64,000 nucleotides of DNA, from the NCBI RefSeq assembly GCF_022751215.1, contig NZ_JAICDG010000002.1, positions 1,736,001-1,800,000 of the forward strand, written 5' to 3'. Position 1 is the stretch's first letter. Every line of letters begins with the position of its first letter. The notes under the pieces are model-generated. The model did no database searches, was not told where the DNA came from, and saw only the letters and a list, made by a program, of their open reading frames with translations. Positions 7,849 to 16,170 of this stretch are shown here, in pieces. This stretch comes from Actinomadura terrae. GTDB lineage: Bacteria; Actinomycetota; Actinomycetes; Streptosporangiales; Streptosporangiaceae. A program made the position numbers and the translations under genes.

Positions 7849-8748
7849 ATGGCTGAGCCGGTGCGGCTGCTGGTGGTGGGCAGCGTCAACATGGACCTGA
7901 CGGTCACCGTCCCCCGGCTGCCCGGGTGCGGCGAGACCGTGCTGGGCTTCGAGGCGGTGCCCGGGCCCGGCGGGAAGGGCGCGAACCAGGCGGTCGCCGC
8001 GCGGCGGCTCGGCGCCGCCGTCCGCATGGCCGGGCTGGTGGGCGACGACGCGCACGGCGCGGAGCTGCGCGCGGCCCTCGCCGCCGAGGGCGTCGACGCG
8101 TCCGGCGTGGGCGTCGCCCCCGGGACCGCGACCGGCCTCGCGATGATCATGGTCAGACCGGACGGCGAGAACGCGATCGCGGTCGCGCCCGGTGCGAACG
8201 CGGCGCTCGGGCCCGGCGTGCGGGACGCGGTGGCGGACGCTGACGCGCTGTTGATGCAGCTGGAGATCCCGGTGGACGCGTGCGAGGCCGCCGCCGAGGA
8301 GGCGCGGCGGCGCGGCATGCTCGTGGTGCTGAACGCGGCGCCCGCGCCGCCGGTCGTGGACGCGCCGGTGGCCCGGTTGCTGCGGCTGGTGGACCTGCTG
8401 ATCGTCAACGAGAGCGAGGCGGCCGCGCTGGGCGGGGACGGAGCCGCCGCCGAGCTGCGGCGGCTGGGCCCCGACCGGGTGGTCGTGACGCTCGGCGCGG
8501 ACGGCGCCGCCGGGGCCGACACCGACGGGGAGTTCCGGGTCGCGGCGTTCCCCGTCCCGGCCGTCGATGCCGTCGGCGCGGGTGACGCCTTCTGCGCCGC
8601 GCTGACCGTCGGGGTCGCGGCGGGCCTGCCGCTGCGCGCGGCCGCGCGCCGGGCGTGCGCGGCGGGCGCCCTCGCGGTGACCCGGCGCGGCGCGCAGGGC
8701 TCGCTGCCCCGCACCGCCGACGTCGACGCCCTGCTCGACCGTAGTTGA
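7849..8748 (+). CDS. rbsK: Ribokinase (PfkB family)
   Basis: A 299-residue PfkB carbohydrate kinase that phosphorylates ribose at O5 with ATP. It begins 'LLVVGSVNMDLTVTVPRLP', has the first PfkB signature 'GPGGKGANQAVAARRLGA', 'LLMQLEIP', 'LIVNESEAAAL', 'VVVTLGADGA', and the catalytic second signature 'DAVGAGDAFCAALT' with the GAGD base. The ATG at 7849 is preceded by ACACAGGA. It is divergent from metE and shares the intergenic region with the riboswitch promoter. The ribose-type ABC importer at 57-61 kb is far away, so a functional link is possible but not shown. Confidence 0.9.
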   Translation: MAEPVRLLVVGSVNMDLTVTVPRLPGCGETVLGFEAVPGPGGKGANQAVAARRLGAAVRMAGLVGDDAHGAELRAALAAEGVDASGVGVAPGTATGLAMIMVRPDGENAIAVAPGANAALGPGVRDAVADADALLMQLEIPVDACEAAAEEARRRGMLVVLNAAPAPPVVDAPVARLLRLVDLLIVNESEAAALGGDGAAAELRRLGPDRVVVTLGADGAAGADTDGEFRVAAFPVPAVDAVGAGDAFCAALTVGVAAGLPLRAAARRACAAGALAVTRRGAQGSLPRTADVDALLDRS

Positions 8749-8833
8749 TCTTGATATGCTCGAAGGAGCCGTTCGCGCGCGTGACGTGGGCGCCGCTCCC
8801 GGCCCCCGCCACCGCCTGCCGGAGGGGGGACCG

Positions 8834-9850
8834 ATGAGAGCGCTGCCCTACGTCCCCTTCGGTCCCGCCCTCGACGACCGGCCGCACGTGTTCGTCGACG
8901 GGCTCCGCACGCCGCGCACCGTCCTGGAGCTGAGCCACTGGCCGGGCAACCGCACCCCTTCCCATTTGAAGGACGACGTCAGTACGCAGTCCGTGCTGCG
9001 GCTGCTCGCGCTGCCCGAGGCCGAGCGCGAGGCCCTGCTCGGCGACGCGAGCGCAGTCACCTGCGACCACTACGACGTGGACGGCCTGCTCAGCGTCCTG
9101 TGCCTGACCAGCCCCGACTTCACCGCGCGGCACCGCGACCTGGTCGCGCGGACGGCGCTGTGCGGCGACTTCGACGTCCACACCGGCGACGCGCCCGTGC
9201 GCGCCTGCCTGGCGCTGCTGGCGGCCGAGCGCGAGATCAGCCGCGCGACGGAGTTCCGGTCGGTCGACCAGGCCACGACCGCGCTGTTCGCCGGGATGCT
9301 GGAGGTCGCCGAGGAGTGCCTGCTCGACCCGGGCGCGTGGCGCGACGGCTGGGCCGAGGAGTGGGACGACGTGGAACGTTCGATGCGCGCCGAGATCGAG
9401 ATCGAGGAGCACGGCGACCTCGCGATCTTCGTCGACACCGCCGAGCCCCTGCACGAGTACGCCGTCCACGCGTGCACGGACGCGGGCCACGTGCTGCGGC
9501 TCCGCCCCGACGGGCGGCACAGCCTGCGCTTCCGCTACGAGAACTTCGTCGACTTGCAGACGCGGCGCCCCGGGCCGCGCGTCCGGGGCGATCTCCTGGC
9601 ACGCGAACTCAACATGTTGGAACGTGACGGGACCTGGTTCTGCGAGTCCCCGGCTACCGCCACGCCGCTGCTCCAGCTGTACTCCGCCACCGAGGTCCCC
9701 GCGCCGAGCGGTCTCGGCATGGACGAGGCCCGCCGCGTCGTCCTCGCCTTCTTCGACGCCGCGCGCACGGACGAGTCGCTGCTGTGGCGCTCCCACGCGG
9801 GCTGGCTGGACGAGGCGCCCGGTACCCCGCCGTCCAAGGAGACCGCATGA
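8834..9850 (+). CDS. DUF6687-type protein, first gene of a five-gene coupled cassette
   Basis: A 338-residue cytoplasmic protein starting MRALPYVPFGPALDD. It contains 'VFVDGLRTPRTVLELSHWPG' and 'VTCDHYDVDGLLSVLCL', which recall the proteins grouped as DUF6687; the D-H-x-D-x-D-G block looks like a metal-binding DHH-type motif, but this is my reading. No signal peptide or membrane segment is visible. The ATG at 8834 has GGAGGGGGG upstream; an earlier start at 8756 would add a low-complexity leader and is less likely. Its TGA overlaps the ATG of the Rieske gene (ATGA), and four more coupled genes follow, so it should act in the same pathway. Confidence 0.7.
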   Translation: MRALPYVPFGPALDDRPHVFVDGLRTPRTVLELSHWPGNRTPSHLKDDVSTQSVLRLLALPEAEREALLGDASAVTCDHYDVDGLLSVLCLTSPDFTARHRDLVARTALCGDFDVHTGDAPVRACLALLAAEREISRATEFRSVDQATTALFAGMLEVAEECLLDPGAWRDGWAEEWDDVERSMRAEIEIEEHGDLAIFVDTAEPLHEYAVHACTDAGHVLRLRPDGRHSLRFRYENFVDLQTRRPGPRVRGDLLARELNMLERDGTWFCESPATATPLLQLYSATEVPAPSGLGMDEARRVVLAFFDAARTDESLLWRSHAGWLDEAPGTPPSKETA

Positions 9851-10167
9851 GGGTGCCGGGGGCGCGCGACCGGCTGGCGGACGGGGGCGTCGTCCGGCTG
9901 GAGACCGAACGCGGGCCCTATGTCGCCCGGCTCGCCGGGGGACGGCCGGTGGTCCACGGCGCGCTGTGCCCGCATCGCGGCGGCCCGCTCGAAGACGCCT
10001 ACCTGGTCGAGGGCATGCTGATCTGCTCCTGGCACCGCTCGACGTTCCGGGCCGCGGACGGCCGCGCGGTCTACGGCCCCGCCTGCGAAGACCTCGCCGT
10101 CGCCGCGGCGCGGTTCGACGGGGACGACCTGGTCGTCGACCTGCCGGGGGAGCCGTCCGGTGCCTGA
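9847..10167 (+). CDS. Small Rieske [2Fe-2S] ferredoxin-like protein
   Basis: A 106-residue single-domain Rieske protein. The two ligand boxes are clear: 'LCPHRGGPLEDAYL' (C-x-H) and 'LICSWHRSTF' (C-x2-H), 17 residues apart, as in BphF-type soluble Rieske ferredoxins. It has no membrane anchor and no oxygenase alpha-subunit domain, so it is an electron carrier or redox partner. No Rieske oxygenase or reductase is in the cassette, so its partner is unknown. It starts by a four-base overlap with the DUF6687 gene, and its last 8 bases overlap the next gene. Confidence 0.88.
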   Translation: MRVPGARDRLADGGVVRLETERGPYVARLAGGRPVVHGALCPHRGGPLEDAYLVEGMLICSWHRSTFRAADGRAVYGPACEDLAVAAARFDGDDLVVDLPGEPSGA

Positions 10168-10564
10168 CCCGCTGGTGGCGCGGCTGGCGGGGCGCGCCGA
10201 CCGCGCGGCGGCCGAGGGGGACCCGGCCTGGCTCGACCTCGTCCGCCGCTACGGGGAATGGGATCTGGCGGAGGCCGCCGAGGCGGCCGTCCGGATCCTG
10301 TGCTCGGCCGACCCCGCGACGGAGACGCGGGTGCACCGCGCGCTGCTGGCCCCGCCCCCCACCAGGCCCGATGCGGGACGCGTCGTCCGGCTGCTGCTGT
10401 GCTGCGCCGCCGCGTCCGACCTGCGGGACCTGTGCGGTCTGCCCGGCGAACCCGCGCTCGGCGACGTCGCGGTGATCGAGCCGCTCGCCCAGCTCCGCTG
10501 CTACGCCGACGACTTCCTCGACGGCCGCGACCCCGGCGCGGTGCTCGGCGGGGTGGCGGAGTGA
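10160..10564 (+). CDS. Conserved-looking hypothetical protein in Rieske/glycosyltransferase-like cassette
   Basis: A 134-residue protein starting with GTG, overlapping the Rieske gene by 8 bases and the following large gene by four (GTGA). It is predicted to be all-helical and soluble: 'LVRRYGEWDLAEAAEAAVRI', 'RVVRLLLCCAAASDLRDLCG' and 'LAQLRCYADDFLDGRDPG'. I do not recognise a family. Its tight coupling on both sides argues that it is a real gene working with its neighbours, perhaps as an accessory subunit. No catalytic motif is evident. Confidence 0.65.
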   Translation: MPDPLVARLAGRADRAAAEGDPAWLDLVRRYGEWDLAEAAEAAVRILCSADPATETRVHRALLAPPPTRPDAGRVVRLLLCCAAASDLRDLCGLPGEPALGDVAVIEPLAQLRCYADDFLDGRDPGAVLGGVAE

Positions 10565-12408
10565 TCGGCCGGTGGCTGGACGTCCGCGCGCAGGGCCGGG
10601 CCGTCGCGCTGGGGCCGCTCGGCGTCCGCCCGCGCGGCGGCGTCGCGGCGGCGTTCGACGGCGACGCCCGGGAGCTGTTCGAGTTCCTGCTCGGGCTGCG
10701 CGTCGCGCTCCCGGTGACCGAGCGGGACGCGGCGATGCTCGGCGATCTGCTGGCCGTGCTGAACGTCCGGCTCGCCGCGCGGCTGAGCGTCGTCCGCGGC
10801 CCCGACGGCACGCCGACCGCCCACGACGAGCACCCGGCCGGGCTCCGCTGGACGGGCGCGGCGCGAGGTATCTCGGCCGCCGAGTACGCGCTGCTGGCGG
10901 GGCGGCCGCCACGGGAACGGTCCCGGCTCGGCGCGGACGCGCCGCTGGTCGTCCTGCCCACGGCGGGACGGGCCGCCGACGTCCGCGCCGCCCTCGCCGC
11001 GCACTGCGAGGTCATGCTGCGGAACGGGCACGGCGGCCTGCGGATCGTCGTCGCCGACGACGCGCCGACCCCGGAAGCGGCGCGTGAGTTGGACGCCGTC
11101 TGCGTCCAGGCGCGGCGCGAGTTCGGGTTCCGCGTGACGCGGTTCGGCGAGTGGAACGCGGACGGCCGCCCCGGCCCGAAACAGGTGTTCCGCCGCAGGA
11201 TGACCGCCTCCGCCGACGCGGGCACGCGGGCCTGCGCCGACCGCACGTTCGCGCCCGGGCTGCCCGGCACCGCGAACGCGATCTTCGCCGCGTTCGCGGG
11301 GCACGACATCGTCTGGCTCGAACAGGACGCGACGCCCTGGGCCCCGACGACCCCCGCCCGCCCCGGCGGCGGCCCGCGCCCGTTCGTCGACGTCATGGAC
11401 GGCGCGTCCGCGCGGGTCGAGCCGCAGCCGGTCGACGTCCCGCACGTGATCGACCGGCTCGCCCACACGGCGCCCCTGGAGGCCATGCCCTACGAGACCC
11501 ACGCGGTCACCTACGAGGACACCGACTTCACCCATCTCGGCCCGGCCTCGTCCGGCAGCCACCCGCTCCCGGGAATGGTGCATTTCCACACCTGTGGACA
11601 CCCCGACTTCCGGGCGCGGGCGAGCCACCACCTCGCGCTCGACCCCGCGACCCCGGAGCCCGCGCGGCGGAGCCTGCTGTCGGGCGGGCTGCCGATGCGC
11701 CGCCTGCTCGCCGACCCGCCGCCGACGGTGTCGCTGCGGCGCTGGACGTCGGCGTTCGGAACGGTCCTCGGGCTGCCCGCCCGCCGGACGCCCGGACCGC
11801 CGACGATGTGGGCGACCTCGGCGCGGCTGGTCGACATCGCGGTCGGCGACCTCATGGCGGCGCTCGGCGTCCCGGGCTGCGTCGCCGGGACGGGCCTGTG
11901 GCACGACCGCGGCGAGGTCACCGACTCGGGGCGCGGCGAGCTGTCGTCCTACCTGTTCCGCGAGGAGCTGCTGTGGCCGCTGCTGCACGCGTCCCGGGAG
12001 GCGCTCGGCGAGGTCGGCGCGGCGCCCGGCGACCCCGGATATCCCGGCTACCCGGGTTGGCTGCGCGCCGCCGGTGACGCCGTGGCCGGACGCGCCGGCC
12101 TCGGCGGCCTCGTCCCGCCCGCGCTCGGGCACGCCCTGTGGGCGGAGCTGCGCGCCGACGTCCGCCGGGCGCGCCGGTCGCCGCACGCGGAGATCCGCGC
12201 CTACGGCGACGCCCTCGCCGAGCGGGCGGGGGAGTCCCTCCAGGGAACCTGGCGCGAGTACCACGCGCGGATGGAGACGGCGGCGGTGGCGGAGCTGGTC
12301 CACTACGGCGACCAGCTCCGGTTCTGGGCGTCGCTCGTCGAGCGGGGCGCGGATGACGGAGCCGCGAGGGACGATCGGATCGAGAATGTGGGGACGGTGC
12401 CGCGATGA
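10561..12408 (+). CDS. Large glycosyltransferase-like protein (GT-A fold suspected), unknown acceptor
   Basis: A 615-residue protein starting at a GTG that overlaps the upstream stop. Residues about 125-260 look like a GT-A nucleotide-sugar domain: 'PLVVLPTAGRAADVRAAL', 'GGLRIVVADDAPTPEAARE' (beta strand plus acidic pair) and 'AFAGHDIVWLEQDATPW' (a DxD-like E-Q-D). The first 70 residues form a separate small domain; the C-terminal 300 residues contain 'MVHFHTCGHPDFRARASHH' and helical stretches without a motif I can name. No membrane segments are seen. The adjacent PIG-L deacetylase supports a sugar-transfer role, because GT and PIG-L enzymes act in sequence in mycothiol- and bacillithiol-like routes, but function is inference. 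Confidence 0.6.
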   Translation: MIGRWLDVRAQGRAVALGPLGVRPRGGVAAAFDGDARELFEFLLGLRVALPVTERDAAMLGDLLAVLNVRLAARLSVVRGPDGTPTAHDEHPAGLRWTGAARGISAAEYALLAGRPPRERSRLGADAPLVVLPTAGRAADVRAALAAHCEVMLRNGHGGLRIVVADDAPTPEAARELDAVCVQARREFGFRVTRFGEWNADGRPGPKQVFRRRMTASADAGTRACADRTFAPGLPGTANAIFAAFAGHDIVWLEQDATPWAPTTPARPGGGPRPFVDVMDGASARVEPQPVDVPHVIDRLAHTAPLEAMPYETHAVTYEDTDFTHLGPASSGSHPLPGMVHFHTCGHPDFRARASHHLALDPATPEPARRSLLSGGLPMRRLLADPPPTVSLRRWTSAFGTVLGLPARRTPGPPTMWATSARLVDIAVGDLMAALGVPGCVAGTGLWHDRGEVTDSGRGELSSYLFREELLWPLLHASREALGEVGAAPGDPGYPGYPGWLRAAGDAVAGRAGLGGLVPPALGHALWAELRADVRRARRSPHAEIRAYGDALAERAGESLQGTWREYHARMETAAVAELVHYGDQLRFWASLVERGADDGAARDDRIENVGTVPR

Positions 12409-13070
12409 GCGCTGACATGCCCGGACCGGCGCGGGTGCTGGTGGTCAGCCCGCACCGCGACGACGAGACGATCGGCTGCGGCGGGACGATCAGCCGGCAC
12501 GCCGACCGGGGCGACGCCGTCCACGTCGTCCATCTGACCGGGCACGGCGGCGCGAGCCTCGCGGAGGCGCGGGAGGCCGGGCGGCGGCTCGGCGTCGCGG
12601 GCATCTCCACGCTGTCGGCGCCCGAGACGCAGCTCACCGCCGACCGGGCGCTGCTGACCGAGCTCGTCGCGGTGTTCCGCGAGGTCCGTCCCGGCGTCGT
12701 CTACGCGCCGCACGCGGACGAGGACGATCCGGCGCACCGCGTGGCGGCCGAGCTGGCCCGCGAGGCCCGCTGGATCTCGGCCTACCCGATCCTGCCGGAC
12801 GCGGGGCCCGCGCTGGCGGAGCCGCCCGCCGTCCTCTACGAGTTCGAGGTGTGGACGCCGATGGCGCGCCCGTCGGTCTTCGTCGACATCACCGCCGTCC
12901 GCGACCGGAAGGTCGACGCGCTGACCGCCTACGCCTCGCAGCTCGCGCACAACGAGTGGATCGACGGGGCGCTGGGTCTCAACCGGTACCGGGGCGTGAC
13001 GTCGGGGCACGGCGAGTTCGTCGAAGCGTTCACCGCCGTCCGTACGACCCACGTCAGTTTCGGACAGTAA
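12405..13070 (+). CDS. PIG-L family N-acetylglucosamine deacetylase-like protein
   Basis: A 221-residue PIG-L/LmbE protein, a zinc-dependent de-N-acetylase of amino sugars. The zinc motif P-H-x-D-D-E reads 'VVSPHRDDETIGCGGTISRH', and the second block is 'VVYAPHADEDDPAHRVAA', giving the usual Asp and His ligands. Length fits short family members such as BshB. It is coupled by ATGA to the glycosyltransferase-like gene and is the last gene of the cassette. Family knowledge suggests it removes an acetyl group from a GlcNAc-type residue added by the preceding protein. Confidence 0.88.
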   Translation: MSADMPGPARVLVVSPHRDDETIGCGGTISRHADRGDAVHVVHLTGHGGASLAEAREAGRRLGVAGISTLSAPETQLTADRALLTELVAVFREVRPGVVYAPHADEDDPAHRVAAELAREARWISAYPILPDAGPALAEPPAVLYEFEVWTPMARPSVFVDITAVRDRKVDALTAYASQLAHNEWIDGALGLNRYRGVTSGHGEFVEAFTAVRTTHVSFGQ

Positions 13071-13158
13071 TCCCCGCTGGTCACGCACCAGGAATGGTGG
13101 CCATGAATGGCCGCGAACAGGGACGTATCGGGCAGAGGGTTGACGTCGGAAGATCTGA

Positions 13159-13173
13159 TAGTAAAGTTTCCTA
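13159..13173. promoter_or_regulatory. Imperfect palindrome upstream of chitinase, possible ROK-family operator
   Basis: TAGTAAAGTTTCCTA lies about 90 bases before the chitinase start in an AT-richer patch. It resembles the GAAA-S-TTTC palindromes recognised by ROK-type repressors such as CsnR upstream of chitosanase and other polysaccharide genes in actinomycetes. The left arm has one mismatch. Similarity is by eye only. Confidence 0.45.
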
Positions 13174-13260
13174 TAAGAAGGTCGCTCCGCGCCCCGCCCC
13201 CCGCCCTGCTCCACACGCGGACCGCCCCGCCGCGTGCACACCCCCGAAGGACGTGATCAG

Positions 13261-14148
13261 GTGCGCCGAATCCTGACACCGCTCGCCGCGCTGTCGCTCG
13301 CGGCCGGAATGCAGATGGCCGTCCCGCAGCTGGCATCGGCCGCCGCCGTGCAATGCGCGACCCCCTGGAACTCCTCGTCCGTCTACACCGGCGGCGCCGG
13401 CGTCTCCTACAACGGCCACAACTGGAAGGCCAAATGGTGGACGCAGAACCAGGCCCCCGGCCAGGACTCCGTCTGGGCCGACCAGGGAGCCTGCGGCGGA
13501 ACGCAGGAACCGGAACCCCCGCAGACGGGTGACTTCGTGGTCAGCCAGGCGCAGTTCGAGCAGATGTTCCCGAGCCGCAATTCCTTCTACACCTACAGCG
13601 GCCTGACCGCGGCGATCAAGGCATATCCCGCGTTCGCCGGAACCGGCAGCGACACGGTCAAGAAGCAGGAGGCCGCGGCCTTCCTCGCCAACGTGAACCA
13701 CGAGACCGGCGGCCTCGTCTACATCGTCGAGCAGAACACCGGGAACTACCCGCACTACTGCGACAAGAGCCAGCCCTACGGCTGCCCCGCGGGCCAGGCC
13801 GCCTACTACGGCCGCGGCCCCATCCAGCTCAGCTGGAACTTCAACTACAAGGCGGCCGGCGACGCCCTCGGCATCGACCTGCTGAACAATCCCTATCTGG
13901 TGGAGCGGGACGCGGCGGTGGCCTGGAAGACCGCGCTCTGGTACTGGATGACCCAGAACGGCCCCGGCACGATGACCCCGCACGCGGCGATGGTCAACGG
14001 CCGCGGCTTCGGTGAGACGATCCGCAGCATCAACGGCGGCCTGGAATGCAACGGCGGAAATCCGGGCCAGGTGGAGAGCAGGGTGAACGCCTACAAGAAG
14101 TTCACCCAGCTATTGAACGTCCCGCCGGGCGACAACCTGTACTGCTGA
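13261..14148 (+). CDS. Secreted family 19 chitinase with N-terminal carbohydrate-binding module
   Basis: A 295-residue exported endochitinase cleaving beta-1,4-GlcNAc polymers outside the cell. The GTG at 13261 has GAAGGA at good spacing; a GTG at 13234 would precede the signal peptide with extra residues. Signal peptide: 'RRILTPLAALSLAAGMQMAV' ending near ASAA. Next comes a CBM5/12-type module ('WNSSSVYTGGAGVSYNGHNW', 'KAKWWTQNQAPG'), a short Pro/Glu linker and the GH19 domain with catalytic Glu in 'LANVNHETGGL' and 'YYGRGPIQLSWNFNY'. This matches Streptomyces ChiF/ChiC-like enzymes. It is monocistronic and closed by a strong terminator. Confidence 0.95.
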   Translation: MRRILTPLAALSLAAGMQMAVPQLASAAAVQCATPWNSSSVYTGGAGVSYNGHNWKAKWWTQNQAPGQDSVWADQGACGGTQEPEPPQTGDFVVSQAQFEQMFPSRNSFYTYSGLTAAIKAYPAFAGTGSDTVKKQEAAAFLANVNHETGGLVYIVEQNTGNYPHYCDKSQPYGCPAGQAAYYGRGPIQLSWNFNYKAAGDALGIDLLNNPYLVERDAAVAWKTALWYWMTQNGPGTMTPHAAMVNGRGFGETIRSINGGLECNGGNPGQVESRVNAYKKFTQLLNVPPGDNLYC

Positions 14149-14171
14149 CCACAGGCAGACGGGATTAACCG

Positions 14172-14214
14172 TTCCCGGTGGCGGACTCCTCGTCCGCCAC
14201 CGGGAACTGTTTTT
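14172..14214 (+). terminator. Rho-independent terminator after chitinase
   Basis: A perfect 15-bp stem (TTCCCGGTGGCGGAC paired with GTCCGCCACCGGGAA) with a five-base loop, followed by CTGTTTTT. It sits 23 bases after the chitinase stop and just before the stop of the convergent LysR gene, so it may serve both strands. Confidence 0.92.
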
Positions 14215-14221
14215 CCAGCCT

Positions 14222-15145
14222 TCAGCCGGTCATTTCGGGTTGGCCGTGCAGCCGCGGCGCCGATTCGGCGGCCACCGCCATGGCGGCGCGGACGAACGCG
14301 GCGACGGCCCGGGAACGGGAGTCCCGCGGCCAGGCGATGTGGAGTTCGGACGGCGTCAGGTCCTCGACCCTCCGGTAGGCGACGCCGGAGCGCGGGTAGC
14401 GCCGGGCGACCGAGACGGGCAGGAACCAGATGATGTCGCCCAGCTCGACCAGGTTGAAGATCTGCGCGAGGTCCCACGAGCGGGCCCCGGGCGGCGGCCC
14501 CACCTCGGCCCCCTCCCGCACGGTGCCGGACGGGCGGTGCTCCATGTCCGCGAACGTCCCGTCGGGGAGCGACCGGCCCGCGAGGTCGGCCAGGCGCAGC
14601 GACGTGCGGGCGGCCAGCGGGTCGCCCGCCGCCATCGCGACGAGGCGGGGCTCGGTCAGCAGCGGCTCGGAGTCCAGGCCGAGGCGGTCGAAGGCGGCGG
14701 GCAGGATCGCGACGTCCGCGCGGCCGTCGCGCAGCGCGGGGTCCTGGTCGCCGCGCCCGCCCAGCATCAGCTCCACCGGCAGCGCCGCCTCGTCCTCCTG
14801 GAAGGCGGCGAGGATCTGGGGCAGCAGCCCGGCGTCGTAGTCGGCCTTGAGCGCGAGGCGCAGGCTCGGCGCCGGGCGCCCGGCGTTGCGGGCGCGCCGG
14901 TCGGCCGCCGCGACCGCGTCGAGCGCGGTCCGGGCGTCGCGGAGCAGCACCTCCCCGGCGGGGGTGAGCGCCACGGCGCGCGTGGTGCGCTCCAGCAGCC
15001 GCACGTCGAGCTGGCGCTCCAGCGTCCGGATCGCGCGGGACAGCGGCGGCTGCGCCATGCCGAGCCGGTCGGCCGCGCGCCCGAAGTGCAGTTCCTCGGC
15101 GACGGCGACGAAGTAGCGGAGCTGCCGCACCTCCAGATCACTCAT
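14222..15145 (-). CDS. LysR family transcriptional regulator
   Basis: A 307-residue LysR protein. The N-terminus 'LEVRQLRYFVAVAEELHFGR' and 'GMAQPPLSRAIRTLERQL' form the HTH; the effector domain includes 'LRLALKADYDAGLLPQIL' and 'FNLVELGDIIWFLP', typical of the CbnR/CatM-like subgroup. The ATG lies 122 bases from the GTG of the divergent NmrA-like gene, making that gene the most likely target. Confidence 0.92.
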   Translation of the reverse strand: MSDLEVRQLRYFVAVAEELHFGRAADRLGMAQPPLSRAIRTLERQLDVRLLERTTRAVALTPAGEVLLRDARTALDAVAAADRRARNAGRPAPSLRLALKADYDAGLLPQILAAFQEDEAALPVELMLGGRGDQDPALRDGRADVAILPAAFDRLGLDSEPLLTEPRLVAMAAGDPLAARTSLRLADLAGRSLPDGTFADMEHRPSGTVREGAEVGPPPGARSWDLAQIFNLVELGDIIWFLPVSVARRYPRSGVAYRRVEDLTPSELHIAWPRDSRSRAVAAFVRAAMAVAAESAPRLHGQPEMTG

Positions 15146-15267
15146 ATCCGCAGGGTATCAATCGCGATCGCATCGGTCCTTCAGATCGGATCGGCCGCCG
15201 GGTTGACTGGCGTTGCCATTCCAGAGCGATGGCGATTGAAAAGTGGAAATTCCCCTCGGAGGTAATA

Positions 15268-16161
15268 GTGATCGTCGTGACGACGCCGACCGGCCAGATC
15301 GGACGGCGGCTCACCGAGCTTCTCCTTTCCGCCGGCGAACCGGTGCGCGTGATCGTGCGCGACCCGTCCCGCCTTTCTCCGCAGGTCCGCGACCGTGTCG
15401 AGGTCGTGGCGGGCTCGCACGGCGACCCCGATGCCGTCGATCGGGCGTTCGCGGGCGCCGATTCGGTGTTCTGGCTCGTGCCGCCGGACTATCGCGCGAA
15501 AAGCCTCGACGCCGCATATCTGGATTTCACCCGTCCGGCGTGCGAGGCGATTGTGAGCCGGGGCGTCCGGCGCGTGGTCGGGGTGTCGGCCCTCGGCCGC
15601 GGCTTCCCCGGCAGGGCCGGGCTCGTGTCGGCCTCACTGGCGATGGACGAGCTGATCGCCGCCACCGGCGTCGCCTACCGCGCGCTCGCGATGCCCTCGT
15701 TCATGGACAACCTGCTCCGCGACGCGAAGTCGATCGGCGGCCAGGGCGTGTTCTCGGGGATGACGCTGGGCGACCGCAAGGTCCCGGCCTGCGCCACCCG
15801 CGACATCGCCGCCGTCGCCGCCCGGCTGCTGCGCGACACCACCTGGACCGGCACCGAGGACGTCCCCGTCCTCGGCCCCGAGGACCTGACCATGCACGAC
15901 ATGGCGCGGATCATGTCCGAGGTGCTGGGGCGGCCCGTCCGCTACGAGCAGGTCACGGCCGAGACGTTCCGCGCCGGGCTGCTCGCGCACGGGATGTCCG
16001 AGGCGATGGCCGAGGGCATGGTCGAGATGATGGAGGCCAAGAACGCGGGCCTGGACAACGCCGCGCCGCGCACGCCCGGCTCGTCCACCCCGACGAGCTT
16101 CCGCGAGTGGTGCGGGGAGGTTCTCAAGCCGGCCGTGGAAGGTGTCGGTGCCCGGTCGTAA
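15268..16161 (+). CDS. NmrA-like/SDR NAD(P)-binding protein
   Basis: A 297-residue atypical short-chain dehydrogenase. It starts with GTG at 15268 preceded by GGAGG at five bases; the frame extends upstream to 15229 but without a better ribosome site. 'VIVVTTPTGQIGRRLTELL' is the NmrA/QOR2-type nucleotide loop (T-P-T-G-x-I-G), followed by 'VRVIVRDPSRL', 'ADSVFWLVPPDY' and 'LGPEDLTMHDMARIMSEVLG'. Such proteins are quinone/NAD(P)H redox sensors or reductases; no YxxxK active site is obvious. Divergent from a LysR gene, which probably regulates it. Confidence 0.85.
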   Translation: MIVVTTPTGQIGRRLTELLLSAGEPVRVIVRDPSRLSPQVRDRVEVVAGSHGDPDAVDRAFAGADSVFWLVPPDYRAKSLDAAYLDFTRPACEAIVSRGVRRVVGVSALGRGFPGRAGLVSASLAMDELIAATGVAYRALAMPSFMDNLLRDAKSIGGQGVFSGMTLGDRKVPACATRDIAAVAARLLRDTTWTGTEDVPVLGPEDLTMHDMARIMSEVLGRPVRYEQVTAETFRAGLLAHGMSEAMAEGMVEMMEAKNAGLDNAAPRTPGSSTPTSFREWCGEVLKPAVEGVGARS

Positions 16162-16170
16162 TGTCGGGGT

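Noticed and set aside
8405..10912. An 835-residue minus-strand open frame opposite ribokinase and the Rieske cassette
   Set aside because: Low-complexity Arg/Pro/Gly sequence without domains; the plus strand holds recognisable families with coupled starts. It is a GC-bias shadow.
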